Made by a program: the position numbers and the translations under genes | Assembly (NCBI RefSeq): GCF_001941945.1 | Contig: NZ_CP015583.1 | Span: 3,355,501-3,419,500, forward strand | Length of the DNA: 64,000 nucleotides | Reading direction: 5' to 3' | Source of the DNA: Roseomonas gilardii | GTDB taxonomy: Bacteria > Pseudomonadota > Alphaproteobacteria > Acetobacterales > Acetobacteraceae | The notes under the pieces: generated by a model | What the model was told of the DNA's origin: nothing | Seen by the model: only the letters and a program-made list of their open reading frames with translations | The model's database searches: none | Shown here: in pieces, positions 27,393-36,886 of the stretch | How positions within the stretch are numbered: the stretch's first letter is position 1 | Layout of the letters: every line of letters starts with the position of its first letter

Positions 27393-28682
27393 ATGGCGAA
27401 TCTCGCGCGGCGCGATCTGGGTCGCCTGGCCCTGGGGGGCGGCCTCGGCCTGCTGGGGGGCACGCTCGCGGGTGGCCAGTCCGCCCGGGCGGCGGAAACG
27501 AAGATGGCGGTGCAATGGTTCGGCGCCAGCGACCGCGCCCGCCGCACCTTCGCGGTGATCGAGCTCTTCGAGAAGCGCCATCCGGGCCTCAAGATCAACG
27601 GCCAGTACGGCAACTCCACCGACTACTTCCAGAAGATCAACACGCAGATCGCCGGCCGCAACGGGCCGGATGTCTTCCAGCTCGAACCCAACAGCCTGTC
27701 CGACTATGCGCGGCGCGGTGCGCTGCTGCCGCTGGAGCCGATGCTGGGCAAGGCCATCGACGTGTCGGGCATCGATCCCTCGATGCTCGATCTCTGCCGC
27801 GTGGACGGCAAGGTCTATGGCATGGGGCTCGGCCTGAACTCCTTCGCCATGCTCTATGATTCCGAGGTCTTCGCGCGCACCGGCCTGACGCCGCCGGACG
27901 AGAAGACGAGCTGGGACGACTATGTCCGCCTCTCGGTGGAGATGACCAAGGCGGCCAAGCAGGAGAACTGGTGGGGCTCCGCCGATATCAGCCGCAACCA
28001 GCAGGCGCTGACCGTCTGGCTGCGGCAGCACGGCATCGATCTCTTCACGGCGGAGGGCAAGCTCGGCCTCACTCCGGAACTGGCGGCGGAATGGTTCGCC
28101 TTCTGGGACAGGCAGCGCAAGGCCGGCGGCTGCATCACGCCCGACATCGCCTCGCAGGACGTGAATTCCATCCAGTCCATGCCGCTGGTCACCAAGAATG
28201 CCGGCATGGCGCTGATGTTCTCCAACCAGCTCGTCGGGACGCAGGAGGTCGTGCCCTTCAGGCTGGGCATGACCACTTTCCCGCATGGTGGTCCCGGCGC
28301 GAAGCCCGGGCATTTCTACCGGCCCGCGTTGATCTGGTGCCTTTATGGCCGCGGCCGCAACACGCAGCTCGCGGCGGAGTTCGTGAACTTCTTCCTCAAC
28401 GATCCGGAGGCGGTGAAGATCCTCGGCGTCGAGCGCGGCGTGCCGATGGCCAGGTCATCGCGCGAGCTCGTCCTGCCGACCCTGAACGAGCTGGAGCGCC
28501 GCACGGTGGAATACGTCAACTTCCTGGCCGACAAGGTGGGCCCCTACCCGCCCGCCATGCCGGTGAACGCGCAGCAGTTCGGCCAGTTTCTGCGCAACGC
28601 CGCCGACGAGTTCGCCTTCGGCCGGATGGATGCGAAACAGGCCGCCGGGAAGCTGGTCAGCGACACGAACGCCATCCTGTGA
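27393..28682 (+). CDS. Extracellular sugar-binding protein of an ABC transporter
   Basis: 429 residues. The start has AAAGGGGAG upstream; in-frame sequence back to 27213 is rejected because it crosses operator copy 4. A twin-arginine-like N-terminus (ARRDLGRLALGGGLG) and cleavage near ARAA (about residue 33) indicate export. Family-1 solute-binding motifs include FEKRHPGLKINGQYG, TQIAGRNGPDVFQLEPN and YARRGALLPLEPM. It is paralogous to the binding protein at the left window edge. No permease or ATPase is nearby, so it probably feeds the transporter at 1648-4545. Co-translated with DUF2264. Confidence 0.88.
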   Translation: MANLARRDLGRLALGGGLGLLGGTLAGGQSARAAETKMAVQWFGASDRARRTFAVIELFEKRHPGLKINGQYGNSTDYFQKINTQIAGRNGPDVFQLEPNSLSDYARRGALLPLEPMLGKAIDVSGIDPSMLDLCRVDGKVYGMGLGLNSFAMLYDSEVFARTGLTPPDEKTSWDDYVRLSVEMTKAAKQENWWGSADISRNQQALTVWLRQHGIDLFTAEGKLGLTPELAAEWFAFWDRQRKAGGCITPDIASQDVNSIQSMPLVTKNAGMALMFSNQLVGTQEVVPFRLGMTTFPHGGPGAKPGHFYRPALIWCLYGRGRNTQLAAEFVNFFLNDPEAVKILGVERGVPMARSSRELVLPTLNELERRTVEYVNFLADKVGPYPPAMPVNAQQFGQFLRNAADEFAFGRMDAKQAAGKLVSDTNAIL

Positions 28683-30592
28683 TGCACGAGAACCAGCACG
28701 CGGCCATCCGTGGGAACCCGCTGGCCAGCCGCGCCGATGCCGCCCGCCTGCTGCTGGACCTCAACGCGCCGCTGCGCCCGTGCTTCAGCCCGGGACGCGC
28801 GCAGGTGCGGCTGGGGCTGGACAGCGCGCATTTCGACCGCAAGGCCGAATGGTTCGAGGGCTATGCCCGCCCGCTCTGGGGCCTCGCGCCCCTCGCGGCG
28901 GGCGGGGGCGATTTCGACGGCTGGTCCTTGTTCCGCGAGGGGCTGGCCAGCGGCGGCGACCCCGCGCATCCGGAATACTGGGAGGCCGTCACCGACCACG
29001 ACCAGCGCTCGGTGGAGATGGCGGCGCTGGGCTTCGCCCTGGCCCTGGTGCCGGAGCATCTCTGGGACCCATTGCCGGAACCCGCGAAGCGCAACCTCGC
29101 CACCTGGCTCGGCGGCGTGCAGCGCGTCGCCATGGCCGACAACAACTGGCATTTCTTTCCGGTCATGGCCGGGCTCGGGCTGCAGCGTGTCGGCCTGCCG
29201 ATCGACGAGGCTTCCCGCGACCGCCATCTGGCGCGGATCGAGGAGTTCTACCTCCGCGACGGCTGGTACGGGGATGGGGCCGGCGGTCATATCGACCACT
29301 ACAACGGCTTCGCGCTGCAGTTCTACGGCCTCGCCTATGCCGCCCTGGCCGGCGGCCGCGATCCGGAGCGCGCTGCCCGCTACCGCGACCGTGCCGCCGC
29401 CTTCGCCCGGGGTTTCCGCCACTGGTTCGGCGATGACGGCGCCACGCTGGCGATCGGGCGTTCGCTGACCTACCGCTTCGCCACCGCCGCGTTCTGGGGT
29501 GCGCTGGCCTATGCCGGGGTGGAGGCGCTGCCCTGGGGCGTGATCCGCGGGCTCTGGGCGCGGCAGATCCGCTGGTGGCTGCAACAGCCGATGCTGGACG
29601 AGGCCGGGCGGATGCGCGTCGGCTATCGCTGGCCGAACCTGCTGATGAGCGAGAACTACAACTCCCAGGGCTCGCCCTACTGGGCCTTCAAGGCCTTCCT
29701 GCCGCTCGCTTTGCCGGAAACGCACCCCTTCTGGCAGGCCGAGGAGGCGCCGCATCCGGACGCGGACGGCGTGACCCTGATTCCCGGCGCCTCCATGCTG
29801 GTGCAGCGCCAGGGCGGCGACGTCACCGCCCTGCCCGCCGGGCCCAGCCACGACAACATGCGCGGCGGCACGGAGAAATACGCGAAATTCGCCTATTCCA
29901 CGCATCTCGGCCCCTGCATGGAGGCGGCGCGCTGGATCCACAACGGCGCCTGCGGCGACAACATCCTGGCCGTCAGCACGGATGAACGGGACTGGCACAT
30001 CCGCCGCGACATCCCCGCCCGCCGCCTCGGCCCGGACTGGATCGAGACCAGCTGGTCGCCGCTGGCGGGGGTGGAGGTCACGACCCTCCAGTTCTTCAGC
30101 GAGGGCTGGGAGATCCGCCTGCACGACGTCCGGTCCGACCATCCCGTCGCGACCCTGGAATCCGGCCATGCCGTGCCCTGCCGCGTCCGTTCCCGCAAGC
30201 GGCCGGGCGGCTCCGTGCTGGACCTCCTGTCGGAAGGCGGCCTCCTGCTGCGGGCCGGGGACGCGGCGGGGAGCGCGATCCTCGATCCGCTCGGCCGGCG
30301 GCGGAGCGGCGCGATGGATGTCATGGCCAATACCAGCCTGATGTTCCCACAGGCCGCCGTGCCCGTGCTGGGCGGCCGCCTGCCGCCCGGCCGGCACCTG
30401 CTGGCCACCGCGATCCGGGCGGAACGACTGGCGGGGGCGGCATTTCCGCTGCCCGGCTGGGACCGGATCGCGGCCCTGGCCGCCGAGGCCGGCTGGGATG
30501 CGGCATGGAGGGCGGAGGCCGGCCCGCTGCCCGGGCCGTCTCTCATCCTCCGGACCGACAGCCGCGTTCCGGACCCGGTCCTGGTGATGTGA
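28682..30592 (+). CDS. DUF2264 domain protein, probable carbohydrate-active enzyme
   Basis: 636 residues, full length for the family. Motifs: FEGYARPLWGLAPL near residue 60, NNWHFFPVMAGL near 155, DGWYGDGAGGHIDHYNGFAL near 195 and SENYNSQGSPYWAFKAFLPL near 325, consistent with an alpha/alpha barrel. No signal peptide is visible, so it should act in the cytoplasm on imported oligosaccharide. DUF2264 has been connected to glycoside hydrolases acting on uronate-containing glycans; I recall this without certainty. Its ATG overlaps the binding-protein stop (TGATG), so the imported ligand is likely its substrate. Confidence 0.85.
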   Translation: MHENQHAAIRGNPLASRADAARLLLDLNAPLRPCFSPGRAQVRLGLDSAHFDRKAEWFEGYARPLWGLAPLAAGGGDFDGWSLFREGLASGGDPAHPEYWEAVTDHDQRSVEMAALGFALALVPEHLWDPLPEPAKRNLATWLGGVQRVAMADNNWHFFPVMAGLGLQRVGLPIDEASRDRHLARIEEFYLRDGWYGDGAGGHIDHYNGFALQFYGLAYAALAGGRDPERAARYRDRAAAFARGFRHWFGDDGATLAIGRSLTYRFATAAFWGALAYAGVEALPWGVIRGLWARQIRWWLQQPMLDEAGRMRVGYRWPNLLMSENYNSQGSPYWAFKAFLPLALPETHPFWQAEEAPHPDADGVTLIPGASMLVQRQGGDVTALPAGPSHDNMRGGTEKYAKFAYSTHLGPCMEAARWIHNGACGDNILAVSTDERDWHIRRDIPARRLGPDWIETSWSPLAGVEVTTLQFFSEGWEIRLHDVRSDHPVATLESGHAVPCRVRSRKRPGGSVLDLLSEGGLLLRAGDAAGSAILDPLGRRRSGAMDVMANTSLMFPQAAVPVLGGRLPPGRHLLATAIRAERLAGAAFPLPGWDRIAALAAEAGWDAAWRAEAGPLPGPSLILRTDSRVPDPVLVM

Positions 30593-30602
30593 GACCCGGG
30601 GG

Positions 30603-30625
30603 GGGACGCTATCCCGGAGCGTCCC
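30603..30625 (+). terminator. Stem-loop after the DUF2264 gene
   Basis: Perfect 7-bp arms GGGACGC and GCGTCCC with a 9-base loop, followed by TT, 10 bp after the DUF2264 stop and just before the convergent mmcB gene. Confidence 0.5.
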
Positions 30626-30645
30626 TTATGCCGTTGCGCGGAGCA

Positions 30646-31119
30646 TCACTCGCAGCGCAAGGCCGCCCGCATCTCCTGCGCCCCCAGCGGGTCGCAGACC
30701 GCCGCCAGGCGACCGGCGGCGATCACGGCATAGCGGTGCAGCAGCGACTTGCGCCGCGCCGGGGCCAGAGGGCGGTGCGGAGCCTCGCGCAGCACGGCCG
30801 TCTCGTAGCCGTCGGTGCACCAGAGGCCGACCTCTTCCGGGATGAGGTCCTGCGGGAAGTCGCAGTCCACCGCGAAGAACAGCCGGTCGCACCATTCCAG
30901 GTATTGCGGCCATTTCGCGTCGGAGAGGAAGTCGCGCGGCCCGCTCTTCACCTCGATGGCGTTCAACTGCCCTTCCGGCGTCAGGGCCATGATGTCGAGC
31001 CTGCGGCCGCAGGGGATCGGCACTTCCAGCACGGGAGCCCAGCCCAGGCGGGCGCAGTGGCGCATGGCGGAACGGCAGACCAGCGCGGTGCGGTCAGGTA
31101 CGGACAGGTCGAGCGGCAT
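30646..31119 (-). CDS. mmcB: MmcB family DNA repair protein
   Basis: 157 residues. PD-(D/E)xK nuclease-like core: RRLDIMALTPEGQLNAIEVK supplies the Asp and Glu-x-Lys, followed by SGPRDFLSDAKWPQYLEWCD and LFFAVDCDFP. In Caulobacter, mmcB is a LexA-controlled gene linked to mutagenic repair. The ATG at 31119 fits homologue length; a start at 31155 would add 12 unlikely residues. A near-SOS box lies immediately upstream. Solitary gene between converging and diverging neighbours. Confidence 0.85.
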   Translation of the reverse strand: MPLDLSVPDRTALVCRSAMRHCARLGWAPVLEVPIPCGRRLDIMALTPEGQLNAIEVKSGPRDFLSDAKWPQYLEWCDRLFFAVDCDFPQDLIPEEVGLWCTDGYETAVLREAPHRPLAPARRKSLLHRYAVIAAGRLAAVCDPLGAQEMRAALRCE

Positions 31120-31121
31120 GA

Positions 31122-31136
31122 GAACGAATCGGGGAC
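31122..31136 (-). promoter_or_regulatory. Near-match to the alphaproteobacterial SOS box before mmcB
   Basis: On the minus strand it reads GTCC-N7-GTTC, one base from the GTTC-N7-GTTC LexA motif. It ends 2 bp before the ATG, which is closer than usual, so the match may be fortuitous. Confidence 0.3.
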
Positions 31137-31254
31137 AGAATGCCGGCGGAGTCAAGCGCCCGGTGGCCCGCCTTCACGGATGCGCCAGGAAGGCTGTCCC
31201 TTCCTGGCATCGCTCCGGGGAAGCGCCCTAACCTTGCCAAGCAGAGGATGGAGC

Positions 31255-31620
31255 GTGGAACGCGTCATGGGGCCGACCCTGCGCAGGCTGGCTTACGGGC
31301 TCGTCCAGGGCCTGGGATGGATCGGCGTCCTCGCCCTGATCGGGGCGAGCCTGCTCCTGGTCCGGCGGCTGGGCTTCCCGGCCGTGCTGCTGCTCGGCCT
31401 GATCGCCAGCCTGATCTGCGTGCGGGCCGAATTGTCGCAGGACGTGCCCGGCTGGGGGCGGGACATCTTCGCCGCCCGCTGGCACAGCCGCCCCGATGCG
31501 TCGGAACGGCTGGCCTCGGCGGAGCAGATCGCCGCGCTCCGTTTCTACCGGAACTGCGGCTTCGCGCTGATCCTGGCCGGCGCGCTGGGCTCGGTCTGGC
31601 AGGTTTGGCGGATTGGCTGA
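31255..31620 (+). CDS. Small inner-membrane protein, hypothetical
   Basis: About 121 residues (117 if the ATG at 31267 is used). Two close membrane segments lie at about residues 16-36 (LVQGLGWIGVLALIGASLLL) and 40-58 (GFPAVLLLGLIASLICV), and a third near the C-terminus (CGFALILAGALGSVWQVW). The central soluble loop has RPDASERLASAEQIAALRFY. AGAGGA before the GTG and GGAAC before the ATG leave the start open. I do not recognise the family; it diverges from mmcB and appears monocistronic. Confidence 0.6.
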   Translation: MERVMGPTLRRLAYGLVQGLGWIGVLALIGASLLLVRRLGFPAVLLLGLIASLICVRAELSQDVPGWGRDIFAARWHSRPDASERLASAEQIAALRFYRNCGFALILAGALGSVWQVWRIG

Positions 31621-31669
31621 GCCGGATGGGGGGGGACGGCCCCGCCCTCACCCCGACCGGCGTTCCGGT

Positions 31670-32623
31670 TCAGTGCCCGGTATAGGCGGCGCGCTCCTCC
31701 GCCCCATCGTCCCGCCCACCCGTCGGGCGACCGGCCCAGAAGCCCGCGATCAGCGAGCCGGACAGGTTGTGCCAGACGGAGAAGAGCGCCCCCGGCAGGG
31801 CCGCGAGCGGCGAAAAGTAGATCTTGCCCAGGGCGGCGGCGAGGCCGGAATTCTGCATCCCCACCTCCAGCGCCAGGGTGCGGCAGATGCTTTCCTCGAA
31901 GCCGAGCAGCCGCCCGCCCCAGTAGCCGCCGAGCAGGCCGATGCCGTTGTGCAGCACCACGCCCAGCATCACCACCGGCCCCACCGCCGCGATGCTGTTG
32001 CGGGTGCCCGCCACCACGGCGCCGATGATCAGCAGGATCGCGACCATGGAGACCAGCGGCAGCACCGGCTTCACCCCCTGCACGGCGCGCGGCACGAGGT
32101 GGCTCGCCACCAGGCCGGCGGCGATGGGCAGGGCCACGATCTGCAGGATGCTGGTCAGCAGGCCGAAGGTGTCCACCGCGATTTCGGCCGAGACGTAGAG
32201 CCGGGTCAGCAGCGGCGTCGCCACCACGCCCACCAGGGTGGAGAGCGCGCTGATCGTCACCGCCAGCGCCACGTCGCCGCGCGAGAGATAGACCATGACG
32301 GTGGAGGCGGTGCCGCTCGCCACGCTGCCCACCAGCACCATGCCGGCGGACAGGTCGGGCGGCATGTGCAGCAGCCGGGCGATGCCCCAGGCGGCCAGCG
32401 GCATGATCAGGTAGTGCAGCCCGACCCCGGCCAGCACCGGCGCGGGGCGGGTGATCACCCGGCGGAAATCCTCCAGCTTCAGGGTGACGCCCATGGCGAA
32501 CATGATCAGCGACAGGAGCAGCGTGACCCAGGGGGCGACCGGCTGGAACACGGCGGGGGAGAGATAGGCCAGGGCGGCGGCGATCACCGCCCAGAGCGGG
32601 AAGAGCCGGGTGACGGCGGACAT
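31670..32623 (-). CDS. Bile acid:sodium symporter (BASS) family transporter
   Basis: 317 residues with about nine or ten membrane helices. The BASS signature [20 protein letters not shown], then [14 protein letters not shown], is at about residues 100-133, and [13 protein letters not shown] at 260-272 is the second conserved crossover region. It imports an organic anion with sodium; bacterial members carry bile acids, pyruvate, pantothenate or keto acids. The ATG at 32623 gives a clean first helix. It diverges from a Bug binding-protein gene 208 bp away. Confidence 0.87.
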   Translation of the reverse strand: MSAVTRLFPLWAVIAAALAYLSPAVFQPVAPWVTLLLSLIMFAMGVTLKLEDFRRVITRPAPVLAGVGLHYLIMPLAAWGIARLLHMPPDLSAGMVLVGSVASGTASTVMVYLSRGDVALAVTISALSTLVGVVATPLLTRLYVSAEIAVDTFGLLTSILQIVALPIAAGLVASHLVPRAVQGVKPVLPLVSMVAILLIIGAVVAGTRNSIAAVGPVVMLGVVLHNGIGLLGGYWGGRLLGFEESICRTLALEVGMQNSGLAAALGKIYFSPLAALPGALFSVWHNLSGSLIAGFWAGRPTGGRDDGAEERAAYTGH

Positions 32624-32831
32624 GGCGGCAACTCGTGCAAGGCGGTTGTAACGGATGCGGGACCGTTTCCTGTAGAGACTGCCCCCGGCGCCGGTAACCC
32701 ATCCCGCCGCAAGGCAGCCCCGTGCCTTCCGTCCGGCCCGGGGGCACCGCCTTCCGGGGAGCAAAGCGCCGGCTGGTCTTGACCCGGGCGGAGGCCAGGA
32801 GCCTGTTGCGCGGCGGAGGAGACACGTCCGC

Positions 32832-33827
32832 ATGATCCATCGCCGCACCGCCTTGCAGGCCCTGGCCGGCCTCGGCCCCATCGCCGCCGCCAGCCTGTCC
32901 CGCCCCGCCCGCGCCCAGGGTCAGGCCAAGATCCAGGGCGCGCCGCCGCTGCATCTCGTGGTGCCCGCCCCACCGGGCGGGCCGACCGACATCCTGGCCC
33001 GCGTTCTGGCGGAGGGCGCGCATCCCGCCCTGGGCCGCGTCGTGGTGGTGGAGAACAAGCCCGGCGCCGGCGGCGTGATCGGCAGCGAGGCCGTGGCCCG
33101 CGCGGCACCTGACGGCAACACCATCGTGCTGGGCCACAACCAGACCCATGCCTCGAACCAGTGGATGATGCCGAACCTGCCCTATGACGTCATCGCCAGC
33201 TTCACCCCCGTCGCGCGGCTGGGCACGGTCCATCACGCGCTGGTCGTCGGGGCGGACTCGCCCTCGCACACTCTGGCGGAGCTGATCGAGCGCGGGCGGC
33301 GGGAGGATCTGAGCTATGCCTCCTCCCAGGCCGGCTCCGCCTCGCACGTGATCAGCGAGACGCTGGTGCGGCGCACGGGGATGCGGGCGGTCCATGTGCC
33401 CTATCGCGGCGCCGCCCCGGCGGCGACCGACACGATGACCGGGGTGGTGGATTTCTACACCGCCACCTTCCCCTCGGTCGCGCCGCTGGTGCGCGACGGC
33501 AAGCTGCGCGCCCTGGCCATCGGCGCCCCGGCCCGCCTGCCGGACTTCCCCGACATCCCCACCGCCGCCGAGGCCGGGCAGCCGGAGCCCTTCGTGGATG
33601 CCTGGTTCGGCCTTTTCGCCCCGGCGCAGACCCCCGCGCCGCTGGTGGAGCGGATCGCCGGGGCCATGCTCGGCGTGGTGCGGGACCCCTCGATGGGTGA
33701 GAAGCTGCGGAATGCCGGCTTCACCCTGGCCCCGCAGGGTCCGGCGGAATTCGCCGCCTTCCAGAAGCAGGAGGTCGCCCGCTGGCAGGAGATGGTGCGA
33801 CTGACCGGGGTGAAGCTGGAGGGCTGA
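32832..33827 (+). CDS. Bug family tripartite tricarboxylate transporter substrate-binding protein
   Basis: 331 residues. GGAGGAG precedes the ATG; the signal peptide ends RPARAQ near residue 29. Family motifs [40 protein letters not shown] and [15 protein letters not shown] are present. Periplasmic carboxylate binding is expected. No TctAB subunits are adjacent, so it is the second orphan Bug protein in this window, and the two are only moderately similar. Confidence 0.9.
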   Translation: MIHRRTALQALAGLGPIAAASLSRPARAQGQAKIQGAPPLHLVVPAPPGGPTDILARVLAEGAHPALGRVVVVENKPGAGGVIGSEAVARAAPDGNTIVLGHNQTHASNQWMMPNLPYDVIASFTPVARLGTVHHALVVGADSPSHTLAELIERGRREDLSYASSQAGSASHVISETLVRRTGMRAVHVPYRGAAPAATDTMTGVVDFYTATFPSVAPLVRDGKLRALAIGAPARLPDFPDIPTAAEAGQPEPFVDAWFGLFAPAQTPAPLVERIAGAMLGVVRDPSMGEKLRNAGFTLAPQGPAEFAAFQKQEVARWQEMVRLTGVKLEG

Positions 33828-34161
33828 GAGCGGCCGGCCACGTGCCGCCTGCCCCGGCGGCTCCGGGCTCGCATCCCGCCCGCCCGGCCTGACGGATGCG
33901 ACCGCCGCGCCCGACCCTGTGACCGGAAGCGGGCTGGCCAAGCCGCCTGACCGGAGGGATGCTGGCCGCCGCGACCCGCCCCACCCGGCGCTTTCCGCCC
34001 GGGCGAGGTGGGGGCATGACCGTTCCGAAGCCATCCCACCCCGCCGCCGACCGGTCCGGACGCCGCTCCCACGCCCGGTCCGGCGCCCGGCCCGGCGGGG
34101 AGCCGGCCACGGGAACCGCATCGGCCAGGAACGGCGGCAGACACTGAACAAGGACAGGACC
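33828..34161. other. 334-bp intergenic region
   Basis: Very GC-rich, with repeated proline/arginine-type triplets but no ribosome-site-led reading frame, hairpin or operator that I can support. It must contain the promoter of the aldo/keto reductase gene. Confidence 0.4.
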
Positions 34162-35115
34162 ATGGAACGACGCCCGCTTGGCCGATCCGGCCTCACGCTC
34201 CCGCCTCTGGTCTTCGGCGGCAATGTCTTCGGCTGGACGGCGGACGAGACCACCTCCTTCCGCCTGCTCGACCGGCTGGTGGAGGCGGGCTTCAACGCCA
34301 TCGACACGGCCGACATCTATTCGCATTGGGCTCCGGGCCATAGCGGCGGCGAGTCCGAGAACGTCATCGGCAAATGGCTGAAGCAGCGCGGCCGGCGCGA
34401 CGACGTGCTGATCCTGACCAAGGTCGGTGGCGAGATGCCGGGCCAGGGCAAGGGGCTCGGCCGCGCCTGGATCAAGAAGGAGGTGGAGCATTCGCTCAAG
34501 CGCCTGCACACCGACCACATCGACCTCTACCAGTCGCATTTCGACGATCCCGACACGCCACTCGCCGAGACCATGGGCGCCTATGCCGAGCTGATCGCCG
34601 AGGGCAAGGTGCGCGCCGTCGGTGCCTCCAACTACTCCGCCGCGCGGCTGCGCGAGGCGCTGACGGCGGCGGCCGAACTTGGCGTGCCGCGCTATGAGAG
34701 CCTGCAGCCGCACTACAACCTGATGGAGCGCGAGGGCTTCTAGAAGGAGCTGCAGCCGCTCTGCTACGAGGAGGGGATCGGCGTGATCACCTATTTCTCG
34801 CTGGCAGCCGGCTTCCTCACCGGCAAGTACCGCAGCGAGGAGGATCTGGGGCAGAGCCCGCGCGGCAACGGCGTGAAGAAGTACCTGAACCCGCGCGGCC
34901 TCGCCGTGCTGCGCGCCCTGGACGAGGTCTCGGCCCGCCATGGCGTCACCCAGGCCCAGGTCGCCATCGCCTGGCTGGCGAACCGTGGCGGCGTCACGGC
35001 CCCGATCGCCAGCGCCACGAAGCTGGAACAGCTGGAGGATCTGCTGAAGGCCGCCACGCTCAAGCTCTCCGCGGAGGATATGGCGGCGCTCGACAAGGCC
35101 AGCGCACCCGCCTGA
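34162..35115 (+). pseudogene. Aldo/keto reductase interrupted by an in-frame TAG
   Basis: One continuous frame of 318 codons broken only by TAG at 34741-34743. Before it: MERRPLGRSGLTLPPLVFGG, the tetrad region FNAIDTADIYSHW (Asp, Tyr), LILTKVGGE (Lys) and LYQSHFDD (His). After it: KELQPLCYEEGIGVITYFSL, LAAGFLTGKYRS and the C-terminal VTAPIASATKLEQLEDL, which binds NADPH in this family. The stop sits where related proteins usually have Glu in REGFE-like sequence, so a single GAG-to-TAG change explains it. Unless TAG is read through, only a 193-residue fragment lacking the cofactor-binding end is made. Confidence 0.8.
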
Positions 35116-35136
35116 CGGGGTTCGTCTTCACCTTGC

Positions 35137-35172
35137 GGCCCGGGGGGAAGGCGCCGCCTTTCCCCCGGGGCC
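35137..35172. terminator. Long GC hairpin between convergent genes
   Basis: GGCCCGGGGGGAAGGCG pairs with CGCCTTTCCCCCGGGGCC with minor bulges. It lies in the 74-bp gap between the aldo/keto reductase (+) and the permease (-) and probably terminates both. Confidence 0.55.
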
Positions 35173-35189
35173 TGCCAGGGGCGGCCGCC

Positions 35190-35987
35190 CTACCCTTCCT
35201 CCGCCCCGCGCTTCAGCCAGAGATCGACCAGCAGCAGCGCCGCGCTCACCGCCACCAGCAGCACGGCGACCGCCGCGAGGGTGGGGTCGAGGTTCTCGTT
35301 GATCCCGTCCCACATCCGGCGCGGCAGGGTGAAGACGCGCCGCCCCGCGATGAACAGCACCAGCACCAGCTCGTCCCAGCTATGGATGAAGGCGAAGATC
35401 GCGCCGGAGAGGATGGCGGGGAGCAGCGCCGGCAGCAGCACGCTGCGGGTGGAGAGCCAGGCGCTGGCCCCCAGCGAGCGCGCCGCCTGTTCCAGCCGGA
35501 GGTCGAAGCCGGAGAGCGCGGTGGAGGCGATGATCACCACATAGGGCATCCCCGTCACCGCATGGGCCAGCACCACGCCGATCAGGCTGTCCAGCAGGCC
35601 GAGCTGCGCGTAGCTGCGGTACAGGCCCAGCGCATAGACGATGGTGGGCACCACGATCGGCACCAGCATCAGCGCCCGCACCGCCTCCGCCCAGCGCGTG
35701 CCGAGGCGCCAGCAGCCGATGGCGCAGAGCGTGCCCGCCACCACGGCGATGGCGGTGGAGAGGAGCGCGACCAGGAAGCTCTGCGCGATGCTCCCCTGCC
35801 AGGGCGCGGAATGCAGCAGCCTGGCGTAGTGCTGCCAGGAGATCCCGTCCTGCGGCATGGAGAGGTAGCGCTGGTCGGTCAGCGAGACCGGCAGCACCAC
35901 CGCGATCGGCAGCAGCAGGAAGAGCAGCACCGCCCAGGCGCCGAGACGCGTGGCGCGGGCCGGGCGTGTCATCGAGCGGATCGACAT
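35190..35987 (-). CDS. ABC transporter permease (PotC type)
   Basis: 265 residues, six membrane helices, EAA loop LEQAARSLGASAWLSTRSVL near residue 180. GAGG precedes the ATG at 35987. It belongs to the spermidine/putrescine/2-aminoethylphosphonate permease class and is the last gene of a minus-strand set binding protein-PotB-PotC. No ATPase gene is present in the cluster. Substrate uncertain: polyamine, amino acid or small organic acid. Confidence 0.9.
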   Translation of the reverse strand: MSIRSMTRPARATRLGAWAVLLFLLLPIAVVLPVSLTDQRYLSMPQDGISWQHYARLLHSAPWQGSIAQSFLVALLSTAIAVVAGTLCAIGCWRLGTRWAEAVRALMLVPIVVPTIVYALGLYRSYAQLGLLDSLIGVVLAHAVTGMPYVVIIASTALSGFDLRLEQAARSLGASAWLSTRSVLLPALLPAILSGAIFAFIHSWDELVLVLFIAGRRVFTLPRRMWDGINENLDPTLAAVAVLLVAVSAALLLVDLWLKRGAEEG

Positions 35988-36037
35988 GCCAGCCTCACGT
36001 CATGCATCTCATTTTGTCTGCCCTCACTTCGTCCCCC

Positions 36038-36886
36038 TCACTTCGCACCGAGGAGCTGGCGCAGGTCGACCAGCCGCGACAGCGCCAGCAGCAGCGCCGC
36101 GATCACCAGGATCAGCGTGGTGGCGAGCATCGTGCCGGTGCCCCAGCGCAGCAGCTCCTGGATCTGCAGGCTGATGTATTCCGCCACCATCAGCACCCGG
36201 CCGCCCCCGAGCAGCGCCGGCGTGACGTAGAAGCCCAGCGAGAAGATCAGCACCAGCACCCCGGCGCCGATCACCCCGGGCAGGCTGAGCGGCAGGAAGA
36301 CCCAGGCGAAGACCTGGGACCGGCTGGCTCCCAGCCCGCGCGCCGCGGCGAGCAGGCCGGGGCTGATGCCCCGCATCTGCGTCGCCATGGGCAGGATGGC
36401 GAAGGGCAGCATGTAGTGGACCATGCCCACCGCCACGCCGAACTCGTTCCACATCAGCGGCAGCGGCTGCGCGATGAGGCCCGTCGCCTGCAGCCAGGTG
36501 TTCACCAGCCCCTCCCGCCGCAGCAGCGTCATCCAGGCGAAGCTGCGCGCCAGCACCGAGACCCAGAGCGGCAGCAGCACGCAAAGCAGCATCAGCCGCT
36601 GCCGCCGCGCCGGCGACTGCGTCAGCACATAGGCGACGGCATAGCCGAGCACGAGAGAGACCAGAGTCGTGACCGCGCAGATCCGTGCCGTGGTGAGCAG
36701 CATCCGCCCGATGGCCGGGCTGTTCCAGAGCTGGGCATAGTTGCCCAGCCCCGGCCGCGGGTCGGTCACGCTGATCACCAGCACCTGCGACAGCGGCAGC
36801 AGATAGACCCCGAACAGCAGCAGCAGGGCCGGCAGCAGGAAGAGCTGGTAGGTCAGCCCGGCCCGCGATCCCGCGCCGCCCCTCAC
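36038..36886 (-). CDS. ABC transporter permease (PotB type)
   Basis: 282 residues with six helices and the EAA loop GLLAAARGLGASRSQVFAWV near residue 180. The GTG at 36884-36886 overlaps the TGA of the binding-protein gene, so the pair is translationally coupled; a longer frame to 37552 is only the other frame of that upstream gene. It pairs with the PotC-like permease 50 bp downstream. Confidence 0.9.
   Translation of the reverse strand: MRGGAGSRAGLTYQLFLLPALLLLFGVYLLPLSQVLVISVTDPRPGLGNYAQLWNSPAIGRMLLTTARICAVTTLVSLVLGYAVAYVLTQSPARRQRLMLLCVLLPLWVSVLARSFAWMTLLRREGLVNTWLQATGLIAQPLPLMWNEFGVAVGMVHYMLPFAILPMATQMRGISPGLLAAARGLGASRSQVFAWVFLPLSLPGVIGAGVLVLIFSLGFYVTPALLGGGRVLMVAEYISLQIQELLRWGTGTMLATTLILVIAALLLALSRLVDLRQLLGAK

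Noticed and set aside
32692-32710. GGTAACCC near the BASS promoter as a fifth operator
   Set aside because: Only the left arm matches; there is no GGTTACC-like right arm at the 4-bp spacing.
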